Made by a program: the position numbers and the translations under genes. Below, one piece after another: positions 1-6,726 of a stretch of 34,892 nt of DNA. Numbering within the stretch: the stretch's first letter is position 1; each line of letters begins with the position of its first letter. Source of the DNA: JBBDMC01 sp964441935 (GTDB lineage: Bacteria; Pseudomonadota; Alphaproteobacteria; Rhizobiales; Kaistiaceae); the NCBI GenBank assembly GCA_964441935.1, contig CAYTXI010000010.1, forward strand, positions 1-34,892, read 5' to 3'. Below the pieces are notes generated by a model that was not told where the DNA came from, did no database searches, and saw only the letters and a list, made by a program, of their open reading frames with translations.

Positions 1-2030
1 TCGGTCCAGATGACGTCGCGCTCGGGCGGCGAATCCGACAGCATGAACCAGCGGGCCGTGTCGGCGCCGTAGCTCTCGGTGATGTCGAGGCCGACGGTGT
101 TGCGCTTCGACTTCGACATCTTCTCGACGCCGCCAATGTCGACCTCGGCGCCGGTGGTGGCGTCGTAGGCCCGCCGCGTGCCTCCTTCGCCCTGGATACG
201 CACCTCGGCCGGGCTCGCCCACGAGCCGTCGGCGCGACGGTAAGTCTCGTGGACGACCATGCCCTGGGTGAATAGGCCGGCAAACGGTTCCTCGACGCCC
301 AGATGGCCGGTGGCCTTCATGGCGCGAGCGAAGAAGCGCGAGTAGAGCAGGTGCAGGATCGCGTGTTCGATGCCGCCGATGTACTGGTCGACCGGCATCC
401 AGTAGTCGGCGGCGGCCGGGTCGGTCGGCGCAGTGGCGTTTGGGGCGGTGAAACGGGCGAAATACCAGGACGAGTCGACGAAGGTGTCCATGGTATCGGT
501 CTCGCGCGTAGCCGGCTTGCCGCACTTCGGACAGGCGACGTGCTTCCAGGTCGGGTGGCCGTCAAGTGGGTTGCCCGGTTTGTCGAAGGCGACGTCGTCG
601 GGCAACAGCACCGGCAGGTCCTCCACGGGGACGGGGACGACGCCGTCGTCCGGACAGTGGATCACTGGGATCGGGCAGCCCCAGTAGCGCTGGCGGGAAA
701 TGCCCCAGTCGCGTAGGCGGTAGTTGATCTCGCGCCTAGCCTGAGGCGTGCCGTGAAGCGTTGCCGCTTCCAGACGACGCGTCACCTCATCCTTGGCGGC
801 GTCAACAGTCAGCCCGTCGAGGAAATCGGAGTTGATCATCTCGCCGTCGCCGAGATAGGCCTCGCCACCGCCGGCGAACTGCTCGACCCAGGCGACAAGA
901 TCGGAATCGTCGTCGAAGGTGTCGAGCGGCGCGACCACGGGGACGATGGAAAGGCCATATTTGGTTGCGAAGTCGTAGTCGCGCTGGTCGTGGCCGGGGC
1001 AGCCGAAGATGGCGCCGGTGCCGTAGTCCATCAGGATGAAATTGGCGACGTAGACCGGTAGCCGGACGCCGGGCCGGAAGGGGTGAACGACGGCGAGGCC
1101 GGTGTCGAAGCCCATCTTTTCGGCGGTCTCGATCGCCTCGGCGCTGGTGGCGGAGCGACGGCACGCGGTGATGAACGAGGCTAGGCCCGCATCGCTCTCG
1201 GCGAGGCAGGCGGCCAGTGGATGATCGGGCGAAACCGCCATGAAGCTCGCGCCGAACAGCGTGTCGTGGCGGGTGGTGAAGACCTCGAGCGAATCGAAGC
1301 CCAAGGGTGCGGCGTCGGCAAAGGCGAAGCGGATGCGCAGACCCTCCGAACGCCCGATCCAGTTCTTCTGCATCAGACGCACCTTCTCCGGCCAGCGATC
1401 GAGCCGGTCGATGGCGGCGAGCAGATCGTCGGCGTAGGCAGTGATCCTCAGGAACCACTGGGTGAGCTCGCGGGTCTCGATTTCGGCGCCCGAGCGCCAG
1501 CCGCGACCGTCGATCACCTGCTCGTTGGCAAGAACGGTCTGGTCGACCGGGTCCCAATTGACCCTGGACTTCCTGCGGTAGGCTAGGCCGGCGGCCAGGA
1601 AATCGAGGAACAGCTTCTGCTGCTGGCCGTAGTACTCCGGGTCGGAAGTGGCGAACTCGCGGCTCCAGTCGAGCGACAAGCCCATCGTCTTGAGCTGGTC
1701 GCGGATCACGGCGATGTTGTCGTAGGTCCAAGTGCGCGGGTTGATGCGGTTCTGCATCGCGGCGTTTTCGGCCGGTAGGCCAAAGGCGTCCCAACCCATC
1801 GGATGGAGGACGTTGTAGCCCTTGGCGCGCATGAAGCGCGCGACCACATCGCCCATGGTGTAGTTGCGGACGTGGCCCATGTGAATGCGCCCCGAAGGGT
1901 AAGGGAACATCTCCAGCACGTAGTATTTGGGGCGCGGATCGTCGTTCGCCGCCTCGAAGATGCGGCGCTCGGCCCACATTCGCTGCCAGCGGGGTTCCGC
2001 CTCGCGGGGATCGTAACGTTGGCTCGCCAT
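1..2030 (-). CDS. leuS: Leucyl-tRNA synthetase, 3' end cut by window edge
   Basis: Cytoplasmic class I aminoacyl-tRNA synthetase that charges tRNA-Leu with leucine. About 676 codons are visible. The family is usually about 860-880 residues, so the C-terminal anticodon/tail region lies outside the window. The HIGH signature appears as HMGH near residue 50 (context SGRIHMGHVRNY). The KMSKS loop (EKMSKSKRN) lies near residue 637, at about 99-131. Between them sits the CP1 editing domain, with TTRHDTLFGA and MDYGTGAIFGCPGHDQRDY as its threonine-rich and aspartate motifs. The ATG at 2028-2030 gives the family-like start MASQRYDPREAEPRWQ. An in-frame ATG five codons upstream (2045) is an alternative. 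The gene is divergent from ppk2 across about 150 bp. Confidence 0.97.
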   Translation of the reverse strand, partial: MASQRYDPREAEPRWQRMWAERRIFEAANDDPRPKYYVLEMFPYPSGRIHMGHVRNYTMGDVVARFMRAKGYNVLHPMGWDAFGLPAENAAMQNRINPRTWTYDNIAVIRDQLKTMGLSLDWSREFATSDPEYYGQQQKLFLDFLAAGLAYRRKSRVNWDPVDQTVLANEQVIDGRGWRSGAEIETRELTQWFLRITAYADDLLAAIDRLDRWPEKVRLMQKNWIGRSEGLRIRFAFADAAPLGFDSLEVFTTRHDTLFGASFMAVSPDHPLAACLAESDAGLASFITACRRSATSAEAIETAEKMGFDTGLAVVHPFRPGVRLPVYVANFILMDYGTGAIFGCPGHDQRDYDFATKYGLSIVPVVAPLDTFDDDSDLVAWVEQFAGGGEAYLGDGEMINSDFLDGLTVDAAKDEVTRRLEAATLHGTPQARREINYRLRDWGISRQRYWGCPIPVIHCPDDGVVPVPVEDLPVLLPDDVAFDKPGNPLDGHPTWKHVACPKCGKPATRETDTMDTFVDSSWYFARFTAPNATAPTDPAAADYWMPVDQYIGGIEHAILHLLYSRFFARAMKATGHLGVEEPFAGLFTQGMVVHETYRRADGSWASPAEVRIQGEGGTRRAYDATTGAEVDIGGVEKMSKSKRNTVGLDITESYGADTARWFMLSDSPPERDVIWT

Positions 2031-2180
2031 GGCGGGCGCGACCATCACCAGAATCGGTCACGCCGGTCAACCGCAAAGCGCCGGTTTCCGCGGATCGCCG
2101 GGGGTCGCGAGGCTTGGTGGAGAACGAGGCGGCCGGTAGTGTGCGCTCAACTCGGGAACGGGGAAGAGGGACGCGAACGA

Positions 2181-3026
2181 ATGTCCGGACGGAAGGGCAA
2201 CCGGCGAAGCGGCAGCGTCCGGCTCGCCGACGTGGATCTCACGAAGCACATCACGTACGAGGACTATCGGCGGAAGCTCGACGCGCTGCAGAAGAAGCTG
2301 CAGCGGATCCAGCAGGCGTACCTCTTCTCCGGCGACCTCGCGGTCATCGTGTTCGAGGGATGGGACGCCGCCGGCAAGGGCGGCACCATCCGGCGCATGG
2401 CGGCGGTGCTCGATCCGCGCGGCTTCAAGGTGTGGCCGATCGCCGCGCCGCGACACTATCACCAGGAGCGCCATTACCTGCTCAGGTTCTGGGAGCGGCT
2501 GCCGCCACGCGGCGCGATCTCGGTGTTCGACCGTTCGTGGTACGGGCGCGTACTGGTGGAGCGGGTCGAGGGTTTTGCATTGAAAGACGAGTGGCGGCGC
2601 GCCTACGGCGAGATCAACGAGTTCGAGCGGCTGCTCACCGACGACGCGCTGCGCATCGTCAAAATCTTCCTGCACATCAGCCAGGAGGAGCAGCTTAGGC
2701 GCTTCGAGGCGCGGCTGCGCGATCCGATGAAACGGTGGAAGCTCTCCTACGAGGACTTCCGCAACCGGGCTCACTGGGATGCCTACGTCGAAGCGACCGA
2801 TGACATGCTGGCGAAGACATCGACCAACCGGGCGCCGTGGCACGTCGTCGCGGCCAACGACAAGAGGTGGGCGCGAGTCGAGTCGCTGAGGATCATCTGC
2901 CGGGCGCTTGCCAAAGGCGTCGACCTGAAACCGCCGCCGCTCGACAAGCGCGTCAGAGAAGCGGCGCTAAGTCACTTCGACGCGTTCGCCGACCTGATCG
3001 ACAGCACGGCCGGGCGGTCGGAGTAG
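2181..3026 (+). CDS. ppk2: Polyphosphate kinase 2 family, single domain (class II-like)
   Basis: Cytosolic P-loop kinase that moves phosphate between polyphosphate and nucleotides. The 281-residue protein has one PPK2 domain: Walker A GWDAAGKGG (about 60-68, Lys66), the Walker B/lid region SVFDRSWYGRVLVERVEGF (about 114-132), and the downstream RRFEARLRDPMKRWKLS block typical of PF03976. By memory, the GWDAAGKGG...RSWYGRVLVERVEGF pattern is closest to the C-terminal catalytic half of two-domain polyphosphate:AMP phosphotransferases (class II). Substrate class (AMP versus ADP) is therefore inference. The ATG at 2181 follows a purine-rich GGGAAGAGGG. The frame stays open far upstream, antisense to leuS, and that part is not coding. 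yggS follows 4 bp downstream, so the two are probably cotranscribed. Confidence 0.93.
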   Translation: MSGRKGNRRSGSVRLADVDLTKHITYEDYRRKLDALQKKLQRIQQAYLFSGDLAVIVFEGWDAAGKGGTIRRMAAVLDPRGFKVWPIAAPRHYHQERHYLLRFWERLPPRGAISVFDRSWYGRVLVERVEGFALKDEWRRAYGEINEFERLLTDDALRIVKIFLHISQEEQLRRFEARLRDPMKRWKLSYEDFRNRAHWDAYVEATDDMLAKTSTNRAPWHVVAANDKRWARVESLRIICRALAKGVDLKPPPLDKRVREAALSHFDAFADLIDSTAGRSE

Positions 3027-3030
3027 ACCG

Positions 3031-3702
3031 ATGCGCGGAGAAGAGACGGCCCGCAGTCTCGCCGAGGTGCGCGAGCGCATCGCGGCGGCCGAGACCGCGG
3101 CGAAGCGGCCGGCAGGGTCGGTCAACCTGATCGCGGTCACCAAGACGTTCGACGCCGACGCGATCCGACCGGCGATCGCGGCCGGGCAGCGCGCCTTCGG
3201 CGAGAACCGGGTGCAGGAGGCGAAGGCGAAATGGCCGGCGCTGAAGGCAGAGTTCCCGGACATCGTGCTCCACCTGATCGGACCGTTGCAGTCGAACAAG
3301 GCGCGTGACGCGGTCGAGCTGTTCGACGCCATCCACACCATCGACCGCGACAGAATCGCTGGCGCGGTCGCCGAGGAGATGGCGAAGCAGGGGCGCGTGC
3401 TGCGCCTGCTGGTGGAGGTCAACATCGGTGGCGAGGCGCAGAAGGCGGGCGTCAAGCCGGAGGAGACGGACGCGTTCGTCGCCCGCTGTCGCGACGTGCA
3501 CGGGCTGGACGTCGACGGGCTGATGTGCATCCCGCCATTCGACGAACCGGCGGCGCCCCACTTTGCGCTCCTCGCCAAGATCGCCAAGCGGCTCCAGTTG
3601 GAGTCGCTGTCGATGGGGATGAGCGCCGACTATGAGACAGCGATAGCGCTGGGGGCGACCGACGTGCGCATTGGCACGGCGATCTTTGGGGAGCGGGGGT
3701 GA
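3031..3702 (+). CDS. yggS: YggS/PLPHP family PLP homeostasis protein
   Basis: Pyridoxal-5'-phosphate-binding protein of the YggS/PROSC family. Members keep free PLP and amino/keto acid pools in balance and have no established catalytic activity. The 223-residue protein matches the single TIM-barrel fold of the family. The PLP lysine is Lys38 in LIAVTKTF. Other family blocks are FGENRVQEAKAKW, HLIGPLQSNKAR, LLVEVNIGGEAQKAG, GLMCIPPF and SMGMSADYETAIALGATDVRIGTAIFG, which carries the phosphate-binding end. It starts 4 bp after the ppk2 stop. In many alphaproteobacteria yggS lies next to leuS, as here. Confidence 0.95.
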   Translation: MRGEETARSLAEVRERIAAAETAAKRPAGSVNLIAVTKTFDADAIRPAIAAGQRAFGENRVQEAKAKWPALKAEFPDIVLHLIGPLQSNKARDAVELFDAIHTIDRDRIAGAVAEEMAKQGRVLRLLVEVNIGGEAQKAGVKPEETDAFVARCRDVHGLDVDGLMCIPPFDEPAAPHFALLAKIAKRLQLESLSMGMSADYETAIALGATDVRIGTAIFGERG

Positions 3703-3724
3703 ACGCTTCGCGCGGCTCAGCTCG

Positions 3725-4258
3725 CTAGCGCACGTCGACGACGGTTCCGGGGCCAGCGAGGGAGAGGAGACGGCGCATGGCGTCGGGGGCGACGGCGATG
3801 CAGCCGGAGGTAGGAGCGAAATCCGGCGCGGCGATGTGGAGGAAGATGGCGCTGCCGGCGCCGGGCTTGGGGCTGGTCAGATTGTAGTCGAGGACGACGA
3901 TGACATCGTAAAGATGGTCGTCGCGCCACAGGCGTTCGTGCCGGTCCGGGTGGGGGAGGCGAACGAAGCGGTTGTAGTGCCGGGAGTCGGGATCGTCGCA
4001 CCAGCCGAGGTTTGGTCGGATGGGCGTGGCCTGCAGGCGGGTCACGGGATGCGGCTGCCGGTCGGCGCGGTAGAAAACGGCGACCGTTCGCCAGCGGCCG
4101 GCCGGCGTGGTGCCGTCGCCTTCGTGTTTGTTGTGGCGGATGCCGGTACGACCCAGGGCGCAGGTGGCGCGGAGGGGTCCGGCGACCAATAGGCCCCGCT
4201 TCCGATCACGGCCGGTTGCGGCCACGACAACCCGTCGCAGTTGGCCCCTGGCGCTCAT
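3725..4258 (-). CDS. L,D-transpeptidase (YkuD) family protein without signal peptide
   Basis: YkuD-fold protein (PF03734) of 177 residues. The catalytic signature is visible as HIAAPDFAPTSGCIAV: His141, then Ser151-Gly152-Cys153, where Cys is the nucleophile that would attack the meso-DAP donor stem in 3-3 peptidoglycan cross-linking. KHEGDGTTPAG near residues 44-54 is the usual entry to the domain. No N-terminal signal peptide or membrane segment is visible with the ATG at 4258, nor with an upstream TTG at 4294, so export to the periplasm is not explained by the sequence. I chose 4258 because it is an ATG preceded by a G-rich GGACGGGGGC. The gene converges on yggS with 22 bp between stops. 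Its real substrate is uncertain. Confidence 0.85.
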   Translation of the reverse strand: MSARGQLRRVVVAATGRDRKRGLLVAGPLRATCALGRTGIRHNKHEGDGTTPAGRWRTVAVFYRADRQPHPVTRLQATPIRPNLGWCDDPDSRHYNRFVRLPHPDRHERLWRDDHLYDVIVVLDYNLTSPKPGAGSAIFLHIAAPDFAPTSGCIAVAPDAMRRLLSLAGPGTVVDVR

Positions 4259-4418
4259 GCCGCCCCCGTCCTGTCCATCGGCGCTGGCACCCAAGGCTAG
4301 CTTGCGTCGCCGGCCGGTTGGGGTCTACACCTGACATGTCCTCGATTCCAAAGGGTTTCCGGCCGATTCCGGTCGGTCCGCGCAGACACGGCAAGTCCCA
4401 CTCAAGGCAAGGATCCGC

Positions 4419-5102
4419 ATGCCCGTCCGCAAGATCCTGGTCGTCGACGACGACGACGTGCTGCGCGACAGCCTGGTCGAGCAGCTCTCGCTCTACGAGG
4501 AATTCGACACGGTTGCCGAGGCGACCGCCGCCAAGGGTGTTCATCGGGCGCGCCAGGAACCGATCGATCTCGTCATTATGGACGTCGGCCTCCCGGACAT
4601 GGATGGGCGGGAGGCCGTGAAACTCCTGCGTAAAGGCGGTTTTAAGGCGCCGGTCATCATGCTGACCGGGCAGGATTCGGAATCCGACACCATCCTCGGT
4701 CTTGAAGCCGGGGCCAACGACTACGTCACCAAGCCGTTCCGCTTCGCGGTGCTGCTCGCCCGCATCCGTGCTCAGCTGCGCCAGTACGAGCAGAGCGAGG
4801 ACGCGGTGTTCACCATCGGTCGCTACAGTTTCCGACCAAGCGCCAAGGTGCTCGCCGACGAGCGCGGCCACAAGGTCAGGCTGACCGAGAAGGAGACCGC
4901 AATCCTCAAGTTCCTCTATCGGGCCGGGGAGAAGGTGATCACCCGCGACGTGCTGCTGCATGAGGTGTGGGGCTACAATTCCGGCGTCACCACTCACACG
5001 CTGGAGACCCACATCTACCGGCTACGGCAGAAGATCGAACGCGACCCGGCCAAGGCAGAGCTGCTGGTGACGGAAGCCGGCGGCTACAAGCTGATTCCCT
5101 GA
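4419..5102 (+). CDS. OmpR/PhoB-type response regulator
   Basis: Two-component transcriptional regulator of 227 residues. The receiver domain (about 4-118) has the acidic pocket DDDD at 10-13, the phospho-acceptor Asp55 in LVIMDVGLPD, Thr83 in MLTGQ and Lys105 in YVTKPF. A winged-helix DNA-binding domain follows (about 128-227), with LTEKETAILKFLYRAG, VITRDVLLHEVWGY, TLETHIYRLRQKIE and a final GGYKLIP. The ATG follows AGGCAAGGATCCGC. No histidine kinase gene is adjacent; the downstream partner is a cyclic-nucleotide-fold protein 31 bp away. The frame is collinear and complete. The signal and target genes cannot be read from the sequence. Confidence 0.95.
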   Translation: MPVRKILVVDDDDVLRDSLVEQLSLYEEFDTVAEATAAKGVHRARQEPIDLVIMDVGLPDMDGREAVKLLRKGGFKAPVIMLTGQDSESDTILGLEAGANDYVTKPFRFAVLLARIRAQLRQYEQSEDAVFTIGRYSFRPSAKVLADERGHKVRLTEKETAILKFLYRAGEKVITRDVLLHEVWGYNSGVTTHTLETHIYRLRQKIERDPAKAELLVTEAGGYKLIP

Positions 5103-5133
5103 TGAAACCAGGACGGCAGGACCTGGCCGAGAA

Positions 5134-5616
5134 ATGAGCCTCGACAGCGACATTGCGCTGTTGAAGGGCATTCCGCTGCTTAGCGAATTGCCGACAGAAC
5201 AGCTGCGACTGCTGGCATTCAGCGCCGTGCGGCTGGAACTCGCCGCCGAGCAGGTGCTGTTCCGCGAGGGCGCCAAGGCGTCGTCGGGTTTCGTGGTCGC
5301 CAGCGGCGGATTGCAACTCACGACCGGCCAAGGCGACGACAAGCGGGTCGTCGCCACCTGCGAGGTCGGTGCGCTGGTCGGCGAGATCGCACTGCTCGTC
5401 GAGACCCGGCGACCGGCGACGGCGACGGCGACGGCGCCGAGCCAGGTGCTGGAGGTCGAACGCAAGGTGATCCTGCGCATGCTCAACGAGTATCCGCAGA
5501 TCGCGGTCAGCGTGCGCGCCACCCTGGCCGAGCGGCTGGATGCGACGGTGTCGGAACTCAGGCAGGTGGGGGAGGCGCTGGCCAACGTCGGGTCCCGGGC
5601 GACCCGCAGACCCTGA
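5134..5616 (+). CDS. Stand-alone cyclic nucleotide-binding-fold (Crp-like) protein
   Basis: A 160-residue protein made almost entirely of one cNMP-binding beta-roll. It opens with SLDSDIALLKGIPLLSELPTEQLRLLAFSA, continues with EQVLFREGAKASSGFVVASGG, and contains GALVGEIALLVETRRPATA, which sits where the phosphate-binding cassette is expected. A C-terminal helix follows (about 125-150). No helix-turn-helix follows, so it is not a Crp-type transcription factor. It more likely acts as a small sensor or regulatory subunit. The cassette retains the GE-(I)-A-L pattern and an Arg-Arg-Pro, but whether it binds a nucleotide is unknown. It starts 31 bp after the response regulator and is probably in the same operon. 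A strong hairpin lies 28 bp beyond its stop. Confidence 0.85.
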   Translation: MSLDSDIALLKGIPLLSELPTEQLRLLAFSAVRLELAAEQVLFREGAKASSGFVVASGGLQLTTGQGDDKRVVATCEVGALVGEIALLVETRRPATATATAPSQVLEVERKVILRMLNEYPQIAVSVRATLAERLDATVSELRQVGEALANVGSRATRRP

Positions 5617-5643
5617 CCCATTCGCCGGCTCACGAAACAACAA

Positions 5644-5671
5644 GCGCCCAGCCCCGGGGGAGGCTGGGCGC
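5644..5671. terminator. Hairpin terminator candidate between convergent operons
   Basis: GCGCCCAGCC (5644-5653) pairs perfectly with GGCTGGGCGC (5662-5671) around an 8-nt loop. It lies just after the plus-strand cNMP-fold gene and downstream of the convergent lolA gene. There is no clear T tract on either side, so it may act only as an RNA 3'-end stabiliser or a factor-assisted terminator. Confidence 0.6.
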
Positions 5672-5849
5672 CAGTGCGCTATCGCGCAACACCGGCTTGA
5701 CACCGGTGCCCGCGGGCCGCCCTTCGGCGAGACGGGGGGCGCTACCGATCATGGCAGCCCGCGCTGCGGAGTCATTTGGGATCGGGGCGGGCCGTTTCAA
5801 GTGGTCGCGAGACGTGGCGGAATCCGGCCGTGATTCCGCTGACAACCAG

Positions 5850-6611
5850 CTAGTTGCTGTGCGAGATGTTGATCCGGAACAGCGAGGGATCCGGGCGCTT
5901 GCCGGTGGTTACGTTATAAATCGCAACCGAGGTGTTGAGGCCCTGGGCGTCAGTCACGATCCACTGGCGCAGCTGGTAGGTCTGGCGATCGAAGATCAAA
6001 GTGAGCTTGCCCTCCACCAGGGACGACTTCTCGACGATCAGAAGGGAAATCAGGTCGGGCTCCTCACGCACGGAGTCGACGAGGCGCTGAGAGGTAAGAT
6101 CGATGCGATCGGCGAGCAGGTAGCGGAGCGGGGTCTTGGACAGCGGATAGAGATCCTGGGTGTTGGAGCGGCCGTCCTTGATGGCGACAGAGCTGCCGTC
6201 GGCGATCACGTCGAGCCTGGAAGGCGGATTGTAGTGGAAACGAATCTTGCCCGGGCGTGAGATGAAGAAGACGCCCTCGGATTGTTCGCCGTTGGGCCCG
6301 AACTGGATGAACTGGCCCTGCATAGTGCGGAAGCTGTTGAAGTAGGTGTTGATGTTGGCGAGTGCGATTTGCTGGGCGCGGGTGAAGCGCGAGTCCGCCG
6401 AGATTCTGGGGATGATTGGCTTGCGGAGGATGGCGGCGGTCGGTTCGGCGGGCGCCAGCGCGGGGCGGAGGTGCGGCAGCGGCACCGTATCGAGGGCAGC
6501 GGCGGGCGGGGGGAAGAGGGCTACGACCAGCCAACAAATGCCGGCCGCGCACAGGCGAGCCGCAGCCACCTTCCTGCAAGCCGTCCTGATCGCACCGGTC
6601 GTCCCGGTCAA
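5850..6611 (-). CDS. lolA: Outer-membrane lipoprotein carrier protein LolA
   Basis: Periplasmic chaperone that takes lipoproteins from LolCDE and carries them to the outer membrane. The 253-residue protein has a signal peptide (hydrophobic run LCAAGICWLVVALF, then PPPAAALD), followed by a proline-rich spacer. The LolA fold begins near residue 82: IALANINTYFNSFRTMQGQF, GVFFISRPGKIRFHY, PLRYLLADRIDL, LTLIFDRQTYQLRQWIVTDAQG, VAIYNVTTGKRPDPSLFRI. The proposed start is TTG at 6611 because AAGGAGAG sits about 7 nt upstream and no ATG gives a full signal peptide. ftsK lies upstream on the same strand, a common alphaproteobacterial order. Confidence 0.93.
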   Translation of the reverse strand: MTGTTGAIRTACRKVAAARLCAAGICWLVVALFPPPAAALDTVPLPHLRPALAPAEPTAAILRKPIIPRISADSRFTRAQQIALANINTYFNSFRTMQGQFIQFGPNGEQSEGVFFISRPGKIRFHYNPPSRLDVIADGSSVAIKDGRSNTQDLYPLSKTPLRYLLADRIDLTSQRLVDSVREEPDLISLLIVEKSSLVEGKLTLIFDRQTYQLRQWIVTDAQGLNTSVAIYNVTTGKRPDPSLFRINISHSN

Positions 6612-6726
6612 AATGCTCTCCTTCAGGGGAGGTTAAAGGTTGGCGGCAGGCCAGTGCGCCGATCCCGAGCCTTGGAAGCGGGCGTAACGCGCCTCTGTGG
6701 CGAATTCGCGGCGTGGGTGGGCCGCG

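Noticed and set aside
802..2076. Long minus-strand open frame of about 424 codons over leuS
   Set aside because: It is out of frame with the clear leucyl-tRNA synthetase reading, is arginine/proline-rich as GC-driven shadows are, and shows no family motif.
1803..2180. Upstream extension of the ppk2 frame
   Set aside because: It is antisense to leuS and the PPK2 protein begins normally at the ATG at 2181.
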